Shown piece by piece: positions 37,844 through 47,859 of a stretch of 64,000 nt of DNA. The translations under genes and the position numbers were made by a program. Position 1 is the first letter of the stretch. The number at the start of each line of letters is the position of its first letter. The DNA is from Plesiomonas shigelloides (GTDB taxonomy: Bacteria > Pseudomonadota > Gammaproteobacteria > Enterobacterales > CAMTGL01), in contig NZ_LT575468.1 in assembly GCF_900087055.1 (NCBI RefSeq), forward strand, positions 1,240,001 through 1,304,000, given 5' to 3'. The notes beneath the pieces are model-generated. The model ran no database searches. It was not told the origin of the DNA and saw only the letters and a program-made list of their open reading frames with translations.

Positions 37844-38983
37844 ATGATTGATTATGAATTTTTGCGTTTTGTCTGGTGGTTGCTGGTCGGTGTACTGCTG
37901 ATCGGTTTTGCGATTACCGATGGTTTTGACATGGGGGTAGGGGCTTTGCTGCCTATCCTCGGTAAAACCGACAACGAGCGTCGGGTAATGATTAACACCA
38001 TTGCCCCTCACTGGGATGGTAACCAAGTTTGGTTGATTACCGCGGGTGGTGCGCTGTTTGCTGCATGGCCAATGGTATATGCCGCTGCCTTCTCCGGTTT
38101 TTACATCGCCATGATCTTGGTGCTGGCCGCCTTGTTCTTCCGTCCGGTCGGTTTTGACTACCGCTCTAAGATTGAAGATGCGCGCTGGCGTGCAATGTGG
38201 GACTGGGGTCTGTTCATCGGTGGTGCTGTTCCGGCACTGGTGTTCGGTGTCGCCTTCGGTAACCTGCTGCAAGGTGTTCCGTTTGAAGTCGACAGCCTGC
38301 TGCGTCTGGAATACAAAGGAGGCTTCTTCGGCCTGCTGAATCCGTTTGGCCTGCTGTGTGGCGTGGTCAGCCTGATGATGCTGGTGATGCAAGGTGCAAC
38401 TTGGTTGCAGATGAAGACCTCCGGTGAGCTGCATGTGCGTGCTCGTGCGGCGGCACAAATCACTGCGCTGGTGACTTCAGTATGCTTCGCATTGGCTGGT
38501 CTGTGGGTCATGAAGGGCATTGGTGGTTTTGTTATCACCTCGGTGATTGATACCGCAGCACCGTCTAACCCATTACATAAAGAAGTTATGGTGGAAGTGG
38601 GCGCGTGGATCAAGAACTTCAATACCTATCCAGTATTGTGGGCTATCCCAGCCGTTGGTGTGGTTATGCCACTGTTGACGGTACTGGCATCACGCTTTGA
38701 GCGTTGTGGTTTTGCGTTCCTGACCTCTTCACTGGGGATCGCGGCGATTATTTTAACCGCGGGTGTGACTATGTTCCCGTTTGTGATGCCATCTAGCATC
38801 CTGCCGGCACACAGTCTGACCATGTGGGATGCCACATCTAGCCAGAAGACTCTGGGTATCATGCTGGGTGCTGCAGTGATTTTTGTTCCGATTGTGTTGG
38901 GTTACACCGTTTGGTGTTACTACAAGATGTTTGGTCGTCTCGACACCAAATTTATCGAAGAAAACAAAAACTCATTGTACTAA
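37844..38983 (+). CDS. cydB: Cytochrome bd-I ubiquinol oxidase subunit II
   Basis: CydB is the second structural subunit of the bd oxidase. The 379-residue product is the E. coli length, with eight or nine membrane segments and the family blocks YEFLRFVWWLLVGVLLIGFA, GFDMGVGALLP, HWDGNQVWLITAGGA and TMWDATSS. It lies 15 bases after cydA with AGGAG before the ATG. Confidence 0.97.
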   Translation: MIDYEFLRFVWWLLVGVLLIGFAITDGFDMGVGALLPILGKTDNERRVMINTIAPHWDGNQVWLITAGGALFAAWPMVYAAAFSGFYIAMILVLAALFFRPVGFDYRSKIEDARWRAMWDWGLFIGGAVPALVFGVAFGNLLQGVPFEVDSLLRLEYKGGFFGLLNPFGLLCGVVSLMMLVMQGATWLQMKTSGELHVRARAAAQITALVTSVCFALAGLWVMKGIGGFVITSVIDTAAPSNPLHKEVMVEVGAWIKNFNTYPVLWAIPAVGVVMPLLTVLASRFERCGFAFLTSSLGIAAIILTAGVTMFPFVMPSSILPAHSLTMWDATSSQKTLGIMLGAAVIFVPIVLGYTVWCYYKMFGRLDTKFIEENKNSLY

Positions 38984-39057
38984 TCAGAGCGAGTCGATAA
39001 CTCAGGCAAGCAGAAGGCTGGTTAGCCCTAGACTGACCAGCCAAGGAGAGCAAAACG

Positions 39058-39162
39058 ATGTGGTATTTTACCTGGATTCTCGGTGTGTTACTGGCCTGCT
39101 CATTTGGCATTATCAATGCCCTGTGGCTTGAGCAGTCTGAAACCATGGATCACGACGACTAA
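39058..39162 (+). CDS. cydX: Cytochrome bd-I accessory subunit CydX (34 residues)
   Basis: CydX is a single-helix subunit needed for stable, active bd-I oxidase. The 34-residue product begins MWYFTWILGVLLACSFG and ends in an acidic tail (MDHDD), matching the CydX/YbgT family. AAGGAGAGCAAAACG precedes the ATG. It is 74 bases after cydB and one base before the ybgE start. Confidence 0.96.
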   Translation: MWYFTWILGVLLACSFGIINALWLEQSETMDHDD

Positions 39163-39163
39163 G

Positions 39164-39451
39164 ATGCTGGATAAATTATTCCGCTTCACAGACAAGAGCC
39201 CGATGCGGGCTCTTGCTTTAATTCTGGCTCTGGTGAGTGCCTTTAGCCTGATTTGGAGCCCGGAGGCTACCGCGCGTAGCAGCCAGCTTTATCTGTGGCA
39301 GGCAGTAGTTTTCCTCTGGGCGGTGATCAGTGCTTTGGTGCATGGTGTAGGGTTTAAACTCTCAGGCGTGTGGCGCTGGGTGTTTTGTGCCCCCTTGTCA
39401 TATCCTATTCTTTGCGCTGTTTTATATTATTTTTATATTGCAAGGGGCTGA
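39164..39451 (+). CDS. ybgE: Cyd operon protein YbgE
   Basis: This small inner-membrane protein of 95 residues is conserved in the cyd operon; its function is unknown. It starts MLDKLFRFTDKSPMRALAL and has three membrane segments (about 14-30, 42-61, 69-91). The true start is the ATG at 39164, one base after the cydX stop, rather than an open-frame extension upstream. Its stop codon lies inside the hairpin that ends the cyd transcript. Confidence 0.92.
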   Translation: MLDKLFRFTDKSPMRALALILALVSAFSLIWSPEATARSSQLYLWQAVVFLWAVISALVHGVGFKLSGVWRWVFCAPLSYPILCAVLYYFYIARG

Positions 39452-39463
39452 TGGCCCCTTTTC
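39442..39463 (+). terminator. Terminator overlapping the ybgE stop codon
   Basis: AAGGGGC pairs with GCCCCTT over loop TGATG, followed by TTCATCATTTT. The TGA stop of ybgE lies within the loop. It probably reduces readthrough from cyd into ybgC-tol. Confidence 0.65.
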
Positions 39464-39563
39464 ATCATTTTATTTCTTCCGTCACACTTGTCCTGCCCAT
39501 TCCCAAGAACAAAACACTTGAGTATAGTATCGCCTTGTATACGCCAGAACATCGGAATGTAAG

Positions 39564-39974
39564 GTGAGCAGTAAAGTATCTCAATGGCCCGTTCGCGTTT
39601 ATTATGAAGACACGGATGCAGGAGGGGTCGTCTATCATGCACGTTATGTGGCTTTCTTCGAGCGCGCCCGGACCGAAATGCTACGCAGCCTCGGCCAACA
39701 GCAGCAGACTCTATTGCAGCACAATGTCGCCTTCGTGGTACGTCGTATGACCGTGGATTATCGATCTCCTGCGCGGCTAGACGATCTGCTTTCAGTCGAA
39801 ACTGAAATCTCCTCATTCCGGGGGGCGTCCGTAACCTTTAATCAACGAATCATCCATCAGGATGGTCGAGTCCTATGCACCGCCGAGGTCTTGGTGGCGT
39901 GTATTGATTTGGCCAAAATGAAACCTGTTGCGCTTCCAGCTGAGTTAGTCGCGGAGTTTACCTGTGTCTGCTGA
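39564..39974 (+). CDS. ybgC: Acyl-CoA thioesterase YbgC
   Basis: YbgC is a hot-dog-fold thioesterase associated with the Tol-Pal operon. The 136-residue product shows the catalytic block [19 protein letters not shown], with the active-site Asp in YEDTD. It also has [19 protein letters not shown]. The GTG start is the family start; the ribosome site is weak. Its 3' end overlaps tolQ by 11 bases. A TATAGT at 39523-39528 could be its promoter -10. Confidence 0.93.
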   Translation: MSSKVSQWPVRVYYEDTDAGGVVYHARYVAFFERARTEMLRSLGQQQQTLLQHNVAFVVRRMTVDYRSPARLDDLLSVETEISSFRGASVTFNQRIIHQDGRVLCTAEVLVACIDLAKMKPVALPAELVAEFTCVC

Positions 39975-40653
39975 AATGAACCTTCTTGACCTTTTCTTAA
40001 AGGCCAGTTTCATGGTTAAGATCGTAATGATGATCTTGATCGGTTTTTCTATTGCTTCCTGGGCGATCATTATCCAGCGAACTCGGGTCCTGAATGCGGC
40101 TACCCGTGCGGCGGATGCCTTTGAGGACCGTTTTTGGTCTGGTATCGATTTGGCGCGTCTGTATCAAGAAACGTCAACTCGCCGCGATGATCTGTCCGGT
40201 ACGGAACAAATCTTTTATTCAGGTTTCAAAGAGTTTGCCCGTTTACACCGTGCTAATGGCCATGCGCCAGAAGCGGTGATTGAAGGGGCCTCGCGTGCGA
40301 TGCGCATCTCCATGAACCGTGAACTGGAAAGTCTGGAAAACCACATCCCGTTTTTGGGTACGGTCGCCTCGATCAGTCCGTATATCGGTCTGTTTGGTAC
40401 CGTGTGGGGGATTATGCACGCCTTTATCGCATTGGGTGCGGTAAAACAAGCCACGTTGCAAATGGTGGCTCCGGGTATTGCGGAAGCGCTGATTGCAACG
40501 GCAATCGGTCTGTTCGCAGCGATCCCTGCGGTAATGGCGTATAACCGTCTGAACTTGCGTGTGTCCAAGCTGGAACAGAATTACGGTAACTTTACCGATG
40601 AATTTACTGCCATTTTACACCGTCAGGCATTTGCCGCTGACGCGAAGCAGTAA
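39964..40653 (+). CDS. tolQ: Tol-Pal system inner-membrane protein TolQ
   Basis: TolQ forms the proton-driven motor with TolR, homologous to ExbB/MotA. The 229-residue product has three membrane segments and near-identity to E. coli TolQ across [48 protein letters not shown] and [24 protein letters not shown]. The GTG start lies inside the end of ybgC, as in E. coli. Confidence 0.97.
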   Translation: MSAEMNLLDLFLKASFMVKIVMMILIGFSIASWAIIIQRTRVLNAATRAADAFEDRFWSGIDLARLYQETSTRRDDLSGTEQIFYSGFKEFARLHRANGHAPEAVIEGASRAMRISMNRELESLENHIPFLGTVASISPYIGLFGTVWGIMHAFIALGAVKQATLQMVAPGIAEALIATAIGLFAAIPAVMAYNRLNLRVSKLEQNYGNFTDEFTAILHRQAFAADAKQ

Positions 40654-40670
40654 GTGAGGAGTGTGACAGC

Positions 40671-41102
40671 ATGGCGTACTCACGGCGTAAGCGCCACGAC
40701 ATGAAGTCTGAAATCAACATCGTACCGTTTCTGGACGTGCTCCTGGTACTGTTGTTGATTTTCATGGCCACCGCACCGATTATCAGTCAAAGCGTACAGG
40801 TTGACTTGCCTGACTCTACCGAGTCGAGCAGTGTTGAAACTAAAGATGACCGTCCTCCGGTAATTTTGGAGGTATCTGGTATTGACCAGTACGCAATGTC
40901 TATTGATGGTAAGCGGGAAGAAAACCTCAGTGCTGATCAGGTGATGCAAAATGCCCGCCTGAATCTGGGAACCGCCGAGCAGAAAACCACCTTCTTGGTG
41001 GGCGGCGCAAAAGAGGTTCCTTATGAGGAAGTCATCAAGGCACTGAATTTATTGCATGAGGCCGGAGTGACATCTGTCGGTCTGATGACTAACCCGATTT
41101 AA
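40671..41102 (+). CDS. tolR: Tol-Pal system protein TolR
   Basis: TolR is the second motor subunit (ExbD-like). The 143-residue product has one membrane helix at about 18-38 containing the essential Asp22 (PFLDVLLVLLLIFM) and a periplasmic domain. GAGGAGTGTGACAGC precedes the ATG, 17 bases after tolQ. Confidence 0.96.
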   Translation: MAYSRRKRHDMKSEINIVPFLDVLLVLLLIFMATAPIISQSVQVDLPDSTESSSVETKDDRPPVILEVSGIDQYAMSIDGKREENLSADQVMQNARLNLGTAEQKTTFLVGGAKEVPYEEVIKALNLLHEAGVTSVGLMTNPI

Positions 41103-41117
41103 GAGATAGCCGTACTG

Positions 41118-42284
41118 ATGGATAACAACAACAAGAAAAACAAGCTGACAAAATCGGTTGTTGTCTCCGTTATTTTGCACGTGCTCGTGATTGCTTTACT
41201 GATTGTTGGCTCCCTGTATCAGGAGATCCCTGCCGGTGGCGGCGGGGGCGGGGGCGCAATTGATGCAGTGATGGTCGATCCGGGAGCCATGGCACAGCAA
41301 TATAACCGCCTGCAGCAACAAAATGAGGATGCGCGTAAAGCGGAAAATGAACGCAAGCGCAAACTGCAACAGCAAAAAGAGGAAATGCAGCAGAAACAGC
41401 AGGCTGAAGAAGAGCGTTTACGCGATCTGGAAAAAGAGCGCTTAAAAGCGCAAGAAGAAGCGAAACGCACCGAAGAAGCCCGTCAGCAAGCCGAAGAACA
41501 AAAACGCCAAGCACAAGAAGAAGCGCGCAAGGCCGAAGAAGTTCGCAAGCAAGCTGAGGATGCTAAGAAAAAAGCCGAACAAGCTAAAAAACAGGCTGAA
41601 GAAGCCAAGAAACAAGCTGAAGCCGAAGCGTTAGCGGCAAAAGCCAAAGCAGAAGCTGAAGCTAAGAAACGGGCCGAAGCCGATGCAAAGAAAAAGGCAG
41701 AAGCCGAAGCGAAAAAGCAGGCTGAGCAAGCAGCAAAAGCGGCTGAAGAAGCGAAAAAGAAAGCTGAATTAGACGCGAAGAAGAAAGCGGAAGCGGATGC
41801 CAAGAAAAAGGCTGAGGCCGACGCTAAGAAAAAAGCTGAAGCAGATGCGAAGAAGAAAGCCGCTGCTGACGCCAAAGCTGCTGCCGCTCGCGAAGCTGCA
41901 CAAAGTGAAGCGGCGTTAGACGATTTGTTCGGTGGCTTATCCGAAGAGGCCAATGCCCGTGAAGGACAAGCCGGAGGCGGCGGTAGTGCTGGCTCTGGTA
42001 AAGCCGGCGCGCCAGGCCCTGAAGGGGATAAGTACGGCGGGTTAATCAAGCAGGCAGTCAGCCGTAATATGTATGACACCAGCTTGTACCGTGGGAAAAC
42101 CTGCAGTATTAAGATTAACTTTGCACCGGATGGTTTGATTCTGAGTTCGAGTGTGGTTGGCGGGGATCCTTCCTTATGTCAGGCGGCAGAGCGGGCAATA
42201 AAGATCACTCAGAAGTTGCCAAAACCACCTTCTGATGCTGTGTACAATAAATTTAAGAATGCCGTTTTAGAGTTTACCTTCTAA
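41118..42284 (+). CDS. tolA: Tol-Pal system protein TolA
   Basis: TolA links the inner-membrane motor to TolB/Pal at the outer membrane. The 388-residue product has an N-terminal membrane anchor at about 14-33 with the conserved SxxxH (SVVVSVILHVLVIALL). A glycine hinge (GGGGGGG) follows, then domain II, a long Ala/Lys/Glu coiled helix of about 210 residues. The C-terminal domain III contains the conserved disulfide pair (CSIKINF and SLCQAAERAI). It lies 15 bases after tolR. The helix repeats make its length variable between strains. Confidence 0.96.
   Translation: MDNNNKKNKLTKSVVVSVILHVLVIALLIVGSLYQEIPAGGGGGGGAIDAVMVDPGAMAQQYNRLQQQNEDARKAENERKRKLQQQKEEMQQKQQAEEERLRDLEKERLKAQEEAKRTEEARQQAEEQKRQAQEEARKAEEVRKQAEDAKKKAEQAKKQAEEAKKQAEAEALAAKAKAEAEAKKRAEADAKKKAEAEAKKQAEQAAKAAEEAKKKAELDAKKKAEADAKKKAEADAKKKAEADAKKKAAADAKAAAAREAAQSEAALDDLFGGLSEEANAREGQAGGGGSAGSGKAGAPGPEGDKYGGLIKQAVSRNMYDTSLYRGKTCSIKINFAPDGLILSSSVVGGDPSLCQAAERAIKITQKLPKPPSDAVYNKFKNAVLEFTF
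41772..41867 (+). repeat. 24-base tandem coding repeat within tolA
   Basis: Four in-frame units of eight codons encode DAKKKAEA (the last DAKKKAAA). The DNA units differ at wobble positions, so they are old rather than recent slippage products. Confidence 0.85.
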
Positions 42285-42317
42285 AACGACAGTGCGGATT
42301 GTGAACTAGGAGAGACA

Positions 42318-43610
42318 ATGAAGCCGGTCTTAAAATTGTTTGCCGGGTTAATGATGCTGGTGACGGCTGTCGCCAGCGCAGAAGTCCGGATCGTGATTGA
42401 TCAGGGTGTGGATACCGCGCGTCCGATTGCGGTCGTTCCTTTCAAATGGACCGGCAGCGGTAATCCGCCGGATAACGTTGCTGAAATTGTGGCGGCGGAT
42501 TTGCGTAACAGCGGTAAGTTTAATCCTATCCCGCCTGCGCGCATGCCACAGCAGCCAACCAGTGCCTCGGAAGTCAATCCAGCACTGTGGTCTACAATGG
42601 GTATCGATGCCATTGTGGTGGGGCAGGTGCAAGCCGGTGCCGATGGTAACTACCTGATTTCGTACCAGTTGGTCGATACTGCGGGTTCACCGGGTACTGT
42701 GCTGGAAAGTAACCAGTATCGCGTGACCAAGCAGTGGATCCGTTATGCCTCTCATACCATCAGTGACATGGTTTTTGAGCGCCTGACTGGCATCAAAGGT
42801 GCGTTCCGTACCCGTATTGCGTATGTCGTGCAAACTAACGGCGGCCGCTATCCGTATGAGCTGCGCGTTTCTGACTACGATGGCTTTAACCAGTTTGTGG
42901 TGCATCGTTCTCCAGAGCCAATCATGTCTCCGGCGTGGACCAAAGATGGCCGTAAGCTGGCGTACGTCACCTTTGAAAACCGTCGCTCGCAGCTGATGTT
43001 GCAGGACCTGAGTACCTCTCAGCGTAAAATCCTGACCTCATTCCCGCGTCACAACGGTGCTCCGTCATTCTCTCCAGACGGCTCTAAGATGGCTTTTGCG
43101 CTGTCAAAAGACGGTAGCCTGAAACTGTACGTGATGGACATCGCTTCTGGTCAGATTCGTCGCGTGACTGAAGGCCGCTTTAACGATACTGAGCCGAGCT
43201 GGTATCCCGATAGCCAGAGCATTGCCTTTACCTCCGACCGCGGCGGTAGACCACAGATTTATAAATTAAATTTAGCTTCTGGTGCGGTCGAGCGCTTGAC
43301 TTGGGAAGGTGCTCAGAATCAAAATGGTGAAATATCTCCGGACGGTAAAGCCCTGTATATGGTGAGCTCTACCGGCTCAGGACAACATATTGCAAAACAA
43401 GATTTGGATACTGGTTCAGTGGAAGTACTGACCAATACATTTCTTGATGAAACTCCAAGCGTTTCGCCAAACGGTATCATGCTGATTTATGGCTCAACCC
43501 AAGGTCTTGGCAGGGTATTAAATTTAGTGTCAACGGATGGACGTTTCAAAGCGCGTGTTCCGGCTACCGATGGTCAGGTCAAATTCCCGGCATGGTCGCC
43601 GTATCTGTGA
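42318..43610 (+). CDS. tolB: Tol-Pal system periplasmic beta-propeller TolB
   Basis: TolB is the periplasmic protein that cycles between Pal and TolA. The 430-residue product has a signal peptide (core [12 protein letters not shown], cleavage near ASA-EVR), an N-terminal alpha/beta domain and a six-bladed propeller. WD-like repeats read [32 protein letters not shown] and [26 protein letters not shown] precedes the ATG. Confidence 0.97.
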   Translation: MKPVLKLFAGLMMLVTAVASAEVRIVIDQGVDTARPIAVVPFKWTGSGNPPDNVAEIVAADLRNSGKFNPIPPARMPQQPTSASEVNPALWSTMGIDAIVVGQVQAGADGNYLISYQLVDTAGSPGTVLESNQYRVTKQWIRYASHTISDMVFERLTGIKGAFRTRIAYVVQTNGGRYPYELRVSDYDGFNQFVVHRSPEPIMSPAWTKDGRKLAYVTFENRRSQLMLQDLSTSQRKILTSFPRHNGAPSFSPDGSKMAFALSKDGSLKLYVMDIASGQIRRVTEGRFNDTEPSWYPDSQSIAFTSDRGGRPQIYKLNLASGAVERLTWEGAQNQNGEISPDGKALYMVSSTGSGQHIAKQDLDTGSVEVLTNTFLDETPSVSPNGIMLIYGSTQGLGRVLNLVSTDGRFKARVPATDGQVKFPAWSPYL

Positions 43611-43646
43611 TGATAATGAAGTAAAATAATTAAAGGATACAATAAA

Positions 43647-44144
43647 ATGCAACTGAACAAAGTACTGAAGGGACTGATGTTAGCTCTGCCAGTAATGGCT
43701 GTAGCAGCTTGTAGCTCTAACAAGAGCAACGACAACGCAGATCAGATGATCAACTCTGGCGACAGCAATGGCAGCATGTCCGCTGAAGAGCAAGCTCGTA
43801 TGATGATGCAAGAGCTGCAAAAGAATAACATCGTTTACTTCGGCTTTGACAAATACGACATCCAACCAGAGTTCGCTCAGATGCTGGATGCTCACGCTGC
43901 GTTCCTGCGTGACAACCCATCTTACAAAGTTGTTGTAGAAGGTCACGCGGATGAGCGTGGTACTCCAGAATACAACATCGCTCTGGGTGAGCGTCGTGCC
44001 AATGCAGTTAAAATGTACCTGCAAGGTCGTGGTGTAAATGCTGACCAAATCTCTATCGTTTCTTACGGTAAAGAGAAGCCAGCAGTTCTGGGCCATACTG
44101 AAGACGCGTACGCTAAAAACCGTCGCGCAGTACTGGTTTACTAA
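43647..44144 (+). CDS. pal: Peptidoglycan-associated lipoprotein Pal
   Basis: Pal is an outer-membrane lipoprotein that binds peptidoglycan and TolB. The 165-residue product has lipobox VAAC (Cys22), a flexible linker and an OmpA-like domain at about 55-165 with [20 protein letters not shown] and [25 protein letters not shown] precedes the ATG. Codon use is strongly optimised, as expected of an abundant protein. Confidence 0.97.
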   Translation: MQLNKVLKGLMLALPVMAVAACSSNKSNDNADQMINSGDSNGSMSAEEQARMMMQELQKNNIVYFGFDKYDIQPEFAQMLDAHAAFLRDNPSYKVVVEGHADERGTPEYNIALGERRANAVKMYLQGRGVNADQISIVSYGKEKPAVLGHTEDAYAKNRRAVLVY

Positions 44145-44156
44145 TAAGGATATCGC

Positions 44157-44957
44157 ATGAACCGTAACTACAGACCGATTATCAGTCTGTCGTTACTGGT
44201 ACTCGCAGCCGTGTCTGGCACGGCTGCGGCGCAAGCTCCTGTATACGAGGCGGGCTCCGGATCTCTTGAAGATCGGGTGACTCGCCTCGAACGTATGATG
44301 GAAGCGCGTAACCAGTTACTGACAGAAACCCAGCAGCAGTTAATGTCTCTGCAAGGCGAGATGGATCAGTTACGTGGTTCGCTTGAGCGCAGTGAATATC
44401 AGCTAAATCAGGCGGTTGAACGCCAGCGTCAGCTCTATCAAGAGCTCGATAATGTCTCTGCTCAAAACAAGCAAGCGGCTGATACCGCAACCACTGATGC
44501 GACAGCGCCAGCCGCAGCAACCGCACCAGCTGCAAAAGCCGCCGCGCCTGCTAAAGATGTTGTGGTCAGTGATAATGCGGTAGAAAACCAAGCCTATGAT
44601 GCAGCAGTTCAGCTGGTATTGCGTGATAAGCAATACGATAAAGCGATTACTGCGTTTCAGGACTTTATCGCGAAGTATCCAAAATCGGTTTACCGGCCGA
44701 ATGCGCATTACTGGTTAGGGCAGTTACTGTTCAGTCAGAAGCGCACCGATGAGGCAGCGGCGCAATTTGCCGCGGTGGTAAAAGATTTTCCAAAGTCACC
44801 CAAGCGGGCCGATGCCATGCTTAAACTGGGTGTGATTGCTCAGGAGAAAGGTGATGTGGCGGGAGCCAAAACGGTGTTCCAGCAGATTATCTCTGCTTAT
44901 CCAACATCGTCATCAGCCAAAATGGCCAAATCCCGTCTGGCAGCATTGGGTGGTTAA
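44157..44957 (+). CDS. cpoB: Cell division coordinator CpoB (YbgF)
   Basis: CpoB couples outer-membrane constriction by Tol-Pal with PBP1B activity at the septum. The 266-residue product has a signal peptide (cleavage near TAAA-QAP), a trimerising coiled coil at about 35-100 (RVTRLERMMEARNQLLTE), an Ala/Pro/Lys linker and three TPR-type repeats (AITAFQDFIAKYPKS, AAAQFAAVVKDFPKS, KTVFQQIISAYPTS). It is 12 bases after pal and ends the operon before a strong terminator. Confidence 0.95.
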   Translation: MNRNYRPIISLSLLVLAAVSGTAAAQAPVYEAGSGSLEDRVTRLERMMEARNQLLTETQQQLMSLQGEMDQLRGSLERSEYQLNQAVERQRQLYQELDNVSAQNKQAADTATTDATAPAAATAPAAKAAAPAKDVVVSDNAVENQAYDAAVQLVLRDKQYDKAITAFQDFIAKYPKSVYRPNAHYWLGQLLFSQKRTDEAAAQFAAVVKDFPKSPKRADAMLKLGVIAQEKGDVAGAKTVFQQIISAYPTSSSAKMAKSRLAALGG

Positions 44958-45003
44958 ACCTAGCGCTGTAGCTTATCCAATTCAGCTTTAATCAGTTTTT
45001 TAT

Positions 45004-45031
45004 AGCCCGTCCATTAGACGGGCTTTTTTTT
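45004..45031 (+). terminator. Terminator of the tol-pal operon
   Basis: An 8-bp stem AGCCCGTC/GACGGGCT with loop CATTA is followed by eight T residues. The rest of the 44958-45270 gap is A/T-rich leader for tcyP with no gene seen. Confidence 0.92.
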
Positions 45032-45270
45032 ATCCTGAAGTCAGGCAGTTGGCACGGATAAGTGGCTATGAGGAGGCGGTTGGAAGCGTAGTTGCTGAGG
45101 CTGGCATACGGGCTTATTCAGTTTCCTCATTTTTCTTTATGCTTTTTTCTCATATATATCGAAATTAATGAACTTTTCCATTTCCCATATATTAAGTGAT
45201 GATAGGCATCAGTAAACTTTATGTAAATAAAAGCAGACTCAGGGTCGCACCTGCGCTTAGGGAAGGAAGT

Positions 45271-46650
45271 ATGAACTGGTTAGTGCTTGGCAACGTTGCC
45301 ATCTTTGTAATTATTGCGCTGTTTTTGTTCCGCTACCAACGTAGCGGTGTGACGCTATCGCGTGCCGTGTTTGTTGGTTTGGTACTGGGGATTGTGCTGG
45401 GCTCGGCATTACACTTTGTCTATGCCCATTCTGAAGGGGTGATCAGCGAGACATTGGGTTGGTTAAACATTGCCGGTAACGGTTATGTGAACTTACTGCA
45501 AATGATTGTTATGCCGTTGGTGTTTGTGTCTATTTTATCGGCAGTTACACGTTTGAGTGATGCCAGTTCGTTGGGCAGTATCAGTTTCTCGGTATTGGCG
45601 GTATTACTGCTGACTACCGCGGTGGCTGCGGCAATTGGTATCGGCGTAACCGAAGTGTTTGGGTTGTCGGCTGAAGGTCTGACGCAAGGCGCGCGTGAAA
45701 TTGCGCGTGGCGAGATGATGGTGACCAAAAGCAGTGAGATTGCCAGCCTGACATTCCCGCAGATGTTGGTGTCCTTTATTCCAACTAATCCGTTTGCGGA
45801 TCTGGCCGGTGCTCGCTCAACGTCGATTATCAGTGTGGTGATCTTTGCCGCCTTCTTAGGTGTGGCTGCACTGAAATTGAAAGCCGAAAAGCCAGAGCAT
45901 GGCGAGCGTATTGCCGGTGCGATTGATACTCTGCAGACTCTGATTATGCGTCTGGTTCGCATGGTGATCCGCTTGACGCCGTACGGTGTGATGGCGCTGA
46001 TGACCAAAGTGGTGGCGACATCCAATGTGCATGACATCATAAACCTGCTGGGCTTTATGGTGGCATCATATGTAGCGATTGGCTTGATGTTCGTGGTGCA
46101 TGGTGTGTTGCTGGGCGTGTTTGGTGTTAACCCGCTGCACTACTACCGCAAGGTATTACCGGTACTGACTTTTGCCTTCACATCACGCTCCAGCGCAGCA
46201 ACCATTCCGTTGAACGTGGAAGCGCAAGTGGACAAGCTGGGTGTACCGCCAACTATCGCTAACTTTGCAGCGTCCTTCGGTGCCACCATTGGTCAAAACG
46301 GCTGTGCTGGGATTTACCCAGCGATGCTGGCGGTAATGATTGCACCAACCGTGGGTATTAACCCGATGGATCCAAGCTTCCTGATGACACTGATTGCGGT
46401 AGTGACTATCAGCTCCTTCGGGGTAGCCGGTGTCGGTGGTGGTGCGACATTCGCTGCTATCATCGTACTGTCGACCATGAATCTGCCGATTGCTCTGGCT
46501 GGCTTCCTGATCTCTATCGAGCCGCTGATTGATATGGCGCGTACTGCGCTGAACGTAAACGGTGCGATGACGGCAGGGGTCGTCTCTAGCCGAGCGTTAG
46601 GGCAGACCGACATGGCAGTGTTTCGTAGCGCCGATGAAGTCGATGCCTGA
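45271..46650 (+). CDS. tcyP: L-cystine/sodium symporter TcyP (YdjN family)
   Basis: TcyP is a dicarboxylate/amino acid:cation symporter family member that imports cystine. The 459-residue product closely follows E. coli Tcy[56 protein letters not shown] and [24 protein letters not shown] directly before the ATG at 45271 fixes the start; the frame opens 25 codons upstream without support. It is monocistronic, with a terminator at 46699. Confidence 0.93.
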   Translation: MNWLVLGNVAIFVIIALFLFRYQRSGVTLSRAVFVGLVLGIVLGSALHFVYAHSEGVISETLGWLNIAGNGYVNLLQMIVMPLVFVSILSAVTRLSDASSLGSISFSVLAVLLLTTAVAAAIGIGVTEVFGLSAEGLTQGAREIARGEMMVTKSSEIASLTFPQMLVSFIPTNPFADLAGARSTSIISVVIFAAFLGVAALKLKAEKPEHGERIAGAIDTLQTLIMRLVRMVIRLTPYGVMALMTKVVATSNVHDIINLLGFMVASYVAIGLMFVVHGVLLGVFGVNPLHYYRKVLPVLTFAFTSRSSAATIPLNVEAQVDKLGVPPTIANFAASFGATIGQNGCAGIYPAMLAVMIAPTVGINPMDPSFLMTLIAVVTISSFGVAGVGGGATFAAIIVLSTMNLPIALAGFLISIEPLIDMARTALNVNGAMTAGVVSSRALGQTDMAVFRSADEVDA

Positions 46651-46698
46651 TGAGATAAGTCAGTGTTGAGTGCGTAACTCAGCGACACATCAGATTGT

Positions 46699-46729
46699 AA
46701 AAATCGCCACCAAAGTGTGGCGATTTTTA
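46699..46729 (+). terminator. Terminator of tcyP
   Basis: AAAAATCGCCAC pairs perfectly with GTGGCGATTTTT over loop CAAAGT. Confidence 0.9.
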
Positions 46730-46878
46730 TTTGTGTGGAATTAATTGCGTTGCAAAGGACTCATAATAGAAAGAGGTTTCCATTGTGTGTTTGTTCCTAC
46801 ACCGGTTAAGTGCGTTGGGATAAGCCCGTATCACATGTGCCTGTTGGGCCAGTAATCAGAAGTAGTAAGAGGTAGTCT

Positions 46879-47631
46879 ATGACCCCGCAAGAAAAAATGA
46901 TGATTGAGGGTGTGGCCGAGCGATTGCGTGCACATACACTGACCAGTAAAGATCCGCAGGCCGAACAGCTGATTAGCCAAAGTATTGCGACCCAGCCTGA
47001 TGCCTTGTATCGCCTGACTCAGAGCAATATTTTGCAGGAAGTGGCGTTAAATGAAGCGAAGAATAAAGTCGCGGCTTTAGAGCAGCAATTGGCCGCTTAT
47101 CAAAACCAAAGCATGTTCGATCGGGTTCGTGGTGCGGCGCCACAACAAGTTGCTCCGCCGGTATCGAGCTATCAACCGTCTATGTTTGGTAGCTTTATGA
47201 AAACCGCTGCGGCGATGACGACTGGGGTGGTTGCTGGGAATTTGATTTCCGATGCGTTAAGTGGCCTATTTAGCTCCGGTGAGCGGGAAGGGGCATGGGG
47301 CGCCGCAGGGGCGGCTCCTGAGGTGGTGGAGAATATCACCAATAACTTTATCGATCCGGCTTCAGCTGCGGGATTAACCTCGGACGATGCTAATTCGTTT
47401 TTAGCTAACTCTGATTCATTAGCACAGATGAGCAATACCGATGGCAGTAACCCGTTTGGGTTGAGTCAGGATATCAATGATCCGTGGAGTGATGCGGGTA
47501 ACAATGGTGCATTTACGGATAACGGCAACGATAACAGTAATGACAACGGTGATTTTGGTGGTTTCGGTGCCGATGATAATAACGGCGGCGGTTTTTTTGA
47601 TGACGATGATGATAACAACGGCTTTTTATAA
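46879..47631 (+). CDS. DUF2076 family protein
   Basis: This conserved protein of unknown function (DUF2076, COG3416) has 250 residues. It has an N-terminal helical domain at about 1-75 (MTPQEKMMIEGVAERLRAH) and a hydrophobic segment at about 105-130 (KTAAAMTTGVVAGNLISDAL). A long Asn/Asp/Gly-rich low-complexity tail of about 60 residues ends DDDDDNNGFL. There is no signal peptide. The ribosome region GTAAGAGGTAGTCT precedes the ATG. The acidic, glycine-rich tail might bind divalent metal, but that is conjecture. It is monocistronic. Confidence 0.88.
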   Translation: MTPQEKMMIEGVAERLRAHTLTSKDPQAEQLISQSIATQPDALYRLTQSNILQEVALNEAKNKVAALEQQLAAYQNQSMFDRVRGAAPQQVAPPVSSYQPSMFGSFMKTAAAMTTGVVAGNLISDALSGLFSSGEREGAWGAAGAAPEVVENITNNFIDPASAAGLTSDDANSFLANSDSLAQMSNTDGSNPFGLSQDINDPWSDAGNNGAFTDNGNDNSNDNGDFGGFGADDNNGGGFFDDDDDNNGFL

Positions 47632-47752
47632 GCGTTACGTTATGTAATGTCTTGACTGACAGTGTGCTGTCACACCGTAAAAATGCTTTCCTCGAGAGGT
47701 GTGTTTATCGCTGCAATATAGTCGGTAAGCAATCGTTAGTATAGGTATAAGA

Positions 47753-47784
47753 AAAGCCCGTTACGTATCACGTAACGGGCTTTG
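47753..47784. terminator. Bidirectional terminator between the DUF2076 gene and alx
   Basis: A perfect 13-bp stem (AAAGCCCGTTACG and its complement) with loop TATCA lies between convergent genes. Confidence 0.88.
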
Positions 47785-47859
47785 TTATGGATTATCGGTC
47801 AGATGGTGAAACGGTGTATTACATTACACGTTGCGTATTCTGCCTATTACGATCCAGTC

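Noticed and set aside
37148-38458. A 436-codon minus-strand frame across cydA and cydB
   Set aside because: It lies antisense to two certain genes, has His/Gln-rich composition typical of shadow frames, and no ribosome site.
41772-41867. Tandem repeats considered as a CRISPR or satellite array
   Set aside because: They are in-frame coding repeats of the TolA helix without spacers.
41170-42079. Long open frames antisense to tolA
   Set aside because: They follow from the Ala/Lys/Glu-rich repeats of tolA read backwards; composition is extreme and no ribosome sites are present.
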